In this document: positions 57,201-62,750 of the stretch, piece after piece
Layout: each line of letters begins with the position of its first letter
How positions within the stretch are numbered: position 1 is the first letter of the stretch
DNA from: Channallabes apus
Taxonomy: Eukaryota > Chordata > Actinopteri > Siluriformes > Clariidae
NCBI GenBank assembly: GCA_030522415.1
Contig: CM060108.1
Location: 35,584,756 to 35,648,755, forward strand
DNA: 64,000 nt
Reading direction: 5' to 3'
Notes under the pieces: generated by a model
The model's database searches: none
Told to the model about the DNA's origin: nothing
The model's input: only the letters and a program-made list of their open reading frames with translations
Program-made: the position numbers and the translations under genes

Positions 57201-60200
57201 CACACACACACGCATGCAGAAACACATACACATAATACATACAAAACCAAGCTTTTTTTTCACACTGTTCAGAGAGACTTAAAGTGTGACTGAAGCAGCC
57301 GGTTCGAGATCAGTGTATAATGCTGCATGGTGCATAAGCGAGGTCATGGATCTACATCTGTGTGTGTGTGTTGACTCAGTGAAAATCTCAGTGCTGTTTT
57401 TGTTCGAACAGGAAAGCACGAGCTCACTGTAGGGAAAGGAGGAAAGAAAAAAAAAAAAAAGAAAAAAAAAAAAAACGACTTGTGCGACTTTCTGATGAGT
57501 CGACAGAAGGAACTTTTGTGTTTTCAGCAACACCGATTTCCTCGGATTCGGGACGACGTGCCATCAGGTGATGAGGACGCCCCGAGCGAACGCAGAGCGC
57601 ACCGGCCAGACGAGAACATGCGGCGTGAAATCAAATTCCTTACAATTTAATGGTGCAGTTATTTTGGGAGATTTCCCCGAGTTGAAGCGCTCGGCAGCAA
57701 AATCAAGACGAATTGCAGGAGGATGGCCAAGTTAGAGAACCGGTATTAAAAGGAAATCAGCAGCTCAAATGAAAACGCACTTATTTCCTCACATTTCATT
57801 CTGTAAATGGTGGATGGTCCCCCCCCCCTTTTTTGAAAAGCTATTTTCAGGAATAACATGATTTCCTAAGAATGTATGTCCCCAAAGAGTGTTCATGTAT
57901 GTGCGTTTAACATGTGTGTGTGTCTTGGTTCACAGCTACAGCAACACTGCTTTAGAAACACTACCTTAATGTCACAATCCCATACGAAGCGATCATGGTG
58001 TGAGCCGCCCACGATGACTGTTAAACCACAAAACATGACTGTTAAACCACAAAACGACAGAAATAATAAAAGCGACCGAAAAAGGATGTGTCGCTGACGA
58101 CAATGCGAAACGTGCACACCCTAAATTATCTTCCCGTATCTGTGAACGCCATCTTCATGATTGTGCTGCTAATTTGTTTGGGTTTAAGGTTTTTTTTTTT
58201 TTATCCTGCGGAAAAGTCCACCTTTGTCTGCGGTGCTGGCGTTACAGGAGGATGTCGCTGTAGTGCACTTACGAAAGAGATTGAATGGGAAAAACTTTTC
58301 AGCACATGAGATAACATCAGATTTTAACGCAGGCTCTTAAGAACACAAAAGTGAAGCCTTCTTATCTCGCTTTGTCGATTTTAAGACAACGCCGGTGCAG
58401 AAGCAGCACAAACTGTTGAGTCGAAGATCCAGAATGCAATTCGGTTATACGGAGAGTTGGGCGTCTATATCAGGCTTAATCGGGTTTGTGTCAGAATAAA
58501 TAGAAATGAAATACAAAGCTTAGAGAGAAGGTAAGGTATTAGTAGCATCGGCAGGTCACACGGCATTGTAGGACGTCTCCAAATTATAATAATCACTTTC
58601 ACTGCCGTATCAACATATTCAAACGAACGGATTCCCACAAACCAACAGTACACAGTATTCAACTTCCTCCTGCACTCCGAAACTGATCCTACAGCATACA
58701 GGAAGTGTTTGTTAAAGGTATTAGTGACTCACTGATTTAATGGTTAACGGTCCGACTGACCTGACCTTCACGCCTTCACACTGCAGCTGTAGAGACGCCA
58801 GAGCTACAGAACAACACCACTGCAGATAAGCAGAGTCACGTTAATAAGACACTAATGTCCATCATTACATCTCTGAGTGGCAAACTGTGATGCTACGAGA
58901 GGAATAAAAAAAACGCGATGGGAAATTAATCAGCTTCGGGTCGGGTGGGGAAGAAGACAGACGAGTTCAGCATCAGGCAGCACCTCAGATTCTGCAATTT
59001 ACACAGGAATAAAAGTTTATCTACATAAATCACCTTGTGCAGAATCTTTCCCCCTGAGGAGTAATGCATCAAAACACATTAAAACTGAATTAAACAGTGA
59101 CAGCAAATCAATAATAAACACTCAGCTGGGAATTCTGGACACCAAACACAGTCCTATAACCAGACACGGGTGATTTAATAGAAACATCATAATAAACTGC
59201 CTCATACATCAGTACTACTTAGTGACACTGAGCTTGGTTACTGGTTGGCTCTCAAGTGTGACGTTTGTCTGCGACATGAAACAGGAAATTGGTGCATAAA
59301 TTAATGCAAGACTGACAGTTGGGTTTCTTGTGTGGTTTTGTCATATCCTGTATGTTAAGATGTTTAGTATTTAGTGATTGTGGTGCTAGATTTCACATGA
59401 TTGAGACCTGTTTGGTAAGCTGCACTTGCGCAAGTTTTGAGTTTACAAAGCCTGATTACTGATGCATCCCAACAACCCATCACTGATCATTACTTTCCTC
59501 ACCGTTACTAACCGGCCAAGCCAACGATCGCCGTTACTAACCGGCCAAGCCAACGATCGCCGTTACTAACCGGCCAAGCCAACGATCGCCGTTACTAACC
59601 GGCCAAGCCAACGATCGCCGTTACTAACCGGCCAAGCCAACGATCGCCGTTACTAACCGGCCAAGCCAACGATCGCCGTTACTAACCGGCCAAGCCAACG
59701 ATCGCCGTTACTAACCGGCCAAGCCAACGATCGCCGTTACTAACCGGCCAAGCCAACGATCGCCGTTACTAACCGGCCAAGCCAACGATCGCCGTTACTA
59801 ACCGGCCAAGCCAACGATCGCCGTTACTAACCGGCCAAGCAACGATCGCCGTTACTAACCGGCCAAGCCAACGATCGCCGTTACTAACCGGCCAAGCCAA
59901 CGATCGCCGTTACTAACCGGCCAAGCCAACGATCGCCGTTACTAACCGGCCAAGCAACGATCGCCGTTACTAACCGGCCAAGCCAACGATCGCCGTTACT
60001 AACCGGCCAAGCAACGATCGCCGTTACTAACCGGCCAAGCAACGATCGCCGTTACTAACCGGCCAAGCCAACGATCGCCGTTACTAACCGGCCAAGCCAA
60101 CGATCGCCGTTACTAACCGGCCAAGCCAACGATCGCCGTTACTAACCGGCCAAGCCAACGATCGCCGTTACTAACCGGCCAAGCAACGATCGCCGTTACT

Positions 60201-62718
60201 AACCGGCCAAGCCAACGATCGCCGTTACTAACCGGCCAAGCAACGATCGCCGTTACTAACCGGCCAAGCCAACGATCGCCGTTACTAACCGGCCAAGCCA
60301 ACGATCGCCGTTACTAACCGGCCAAGCCAACGATCGCCGTTACTAACCGGCCAAGCCAACGATCGCCGTTACTAACCGGCCAAGCCAACGATCGCCGTTA
60401 CTAACCGGCCAAGCCAACGATCGCCGTTACTAACCGGCCAAGCCAACGATCGCCGTTACTAACCGGCCAAGCAACGATCGCCGTTACTAACCGGCCAAGC
60501 CAACGATCGCCGTTACTAACCGGCCAAGCCAACGATCGCCGTTACTAACCGGCCAAGCCAACGATCGCCGTTACTAACCGGCCAAGCAACGATCGCCGTT
60601 ACTAACCGGCCAAGCCAACGATCACCGTTACTAACCGGCCAAGCCAACGATCGCCGTTACTAACCGGCCAAGCCAACGATCGCCGTTACTAACCGGCCAA
60701 GCAACGATCGCCGTTACTAACCGGCCAAGCCAACGATCACCGTTACTAACCGGCCAAGCAACGATCACCGTTACTAACCGGCCAAGCAACGATCACCGTT
60801 ACTAACCGGCCAAGCCAACGATCACCGTTACTAACCGGCCAAGCCAACGATCACTGTTACTAACCGGCCAAGCCAACGATCACCGTTACTAACCGGCCAA
60901 GCCAACGATCACTGTTACTAACCGGCCAAACCAACGATCACCGTTGCTTTCCAATTCAATTCAGTTTTATTTGTATAGCGCTTTTAACAATTGTAATTTT
61001 TGCAAAGCAGCTTTACACAATCAAAAGAATGATTTAAGTTTGTATGGAATGTGTATGAATCAAAATAGTCAGATTGACCCTGATGAGCAAGTCGAGGGCG
61101 ACAGTGGCAAGGAAAAACTCCCTGAGATGGTAATAGGAAGAAACCTTGAGAGGAACCAGACTCAACAGGGAACCCATCCTCATCTGGCTGAAACAGAGAA
61201 CAGGAATTGATCTGCATTCATACTGTGTGTTAGGTGGCGGCAGTTCAGCTATAACAGTTTATGTTAATTGATGTTAATATGGAGTCCAGGTAGTTACTGG
61301 AGGCTCTGGTAGGAAATTCCAGTCCTGAACTATCGAGCGACTACAACCAAGTCAAGTCCCCAGAGAAACAGCTGTCAACATCAGAACTGTCTTCATGGTA
61401 GAGTGAAACCATCCCCAGACAACGGACACATCCCAACAAGACATCATTACTAAACGACCAAACACAGATCGCCACCGGTTCCAATCGAGCACCGATTACC
61501 AGTGATCATACCACACGCACACATTTTTTTCATTTTAAAATGTCTGTTTTGGCAATACTTACAAGATAGATAGAGTACTTTATTAATCCCACAGGGAGAC
61601 TGCAAGTAATAAAAGCTCATTATTTCTTCCTCAGTGCCTGCTGCCAAACCACTCACTACCACTGCTTAGTTTTCTCTGCACTCTTGACAAACATGGAAGC
61701 ATTTTGTAAACAAATAAACACAATACTGCCAATTCTTTCTACATTTCTATTCTGTATTACAGTGTCTCCCTTATTCGCTGAACACAGACATGTAAATGAT
61801 GGCGACTTTTCTGTGAATATGCAAAATAGCGCATGATGTCATCCGGTGACACACTACTTTGAATAGAAATGAGTTGGTAGCGCTGACTGTATTGTGTGAC
61901 ATCCTCCAACAGGCGTGTTACAAGGTGAGCTAAACAATGTTTAAACAATTAGTCCTACCCGATCAACCTAACTGTAAGAATTTTATTTATAAAAATCACA
62001 TGTCAGATTTGTGCTGCTTTGTCAATGCTATTAGAGTGATCTTATCAGCACTTATCAGATCCAATGTTAAACAACAGACTGTGTATGTGGGCTCCACAGC
62101 TCAATCTTAAGCATGGTGGCTTCTTATCTGTGCTCAGAGAGGGGAATCACTCACTCCAGGTGCACTGGCTGGTCTAAAACTGTCCCTAGGTTCGAACAGG
62201 TGTGTGAATAGATGCGAGTGCATTGTGATTTTGCAGTGGACCGACCGGTGTCCTGTCTGACATGAATCGCTCAGAGTGCTCCTGAAACAGCATAGTGGAA
62301 ATGTCTTAAGAGGCTAAACTGAAGTGTGAACAGGGGTCAGGAGGTCACCCCTGTCTGCCTACCAGGTGTAGAGTAGGGCTGTGCGATATGGACAAAAGAA
62401 ACCCATCACGATTTTCTTGAACAATATTGCGATTTTGATTTTTAATCACGATTTTGACATACACACATTTTACAGTGTGAATATGAAACATTTTTCTAAA
62501 GGAAAACAATTAGATATTTATGCAAGACCTGTAACACGTCTCTCAAACAGACATAAGGCCAAAAAATAAATAAAAATCACCAAGTAAAGGTGTGACAAAA
62601 TGTCTTTAGAATAGAACTATGGAAAAAGTAAATGTATGTGTGTGTGTGAAAAAACAACAAGTCGACACGATTTCGATTAAGCGCACAGCCCAGGTCTAGA
62701 GTGAGCTGATTCTGAGCA

Positions 62719-62750
<32 letters not shown>

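Noticed and set aside
60113..60301. Repetitive protein on the minus strand
   Set aside because: A read-through of the 29-bp minisatellite; the frame ends at the first 28-bp units.
59505..60948. CRISPR array
   Set aside because: The units are contiguous with no spacers, and the setting is a vertebrate intron.
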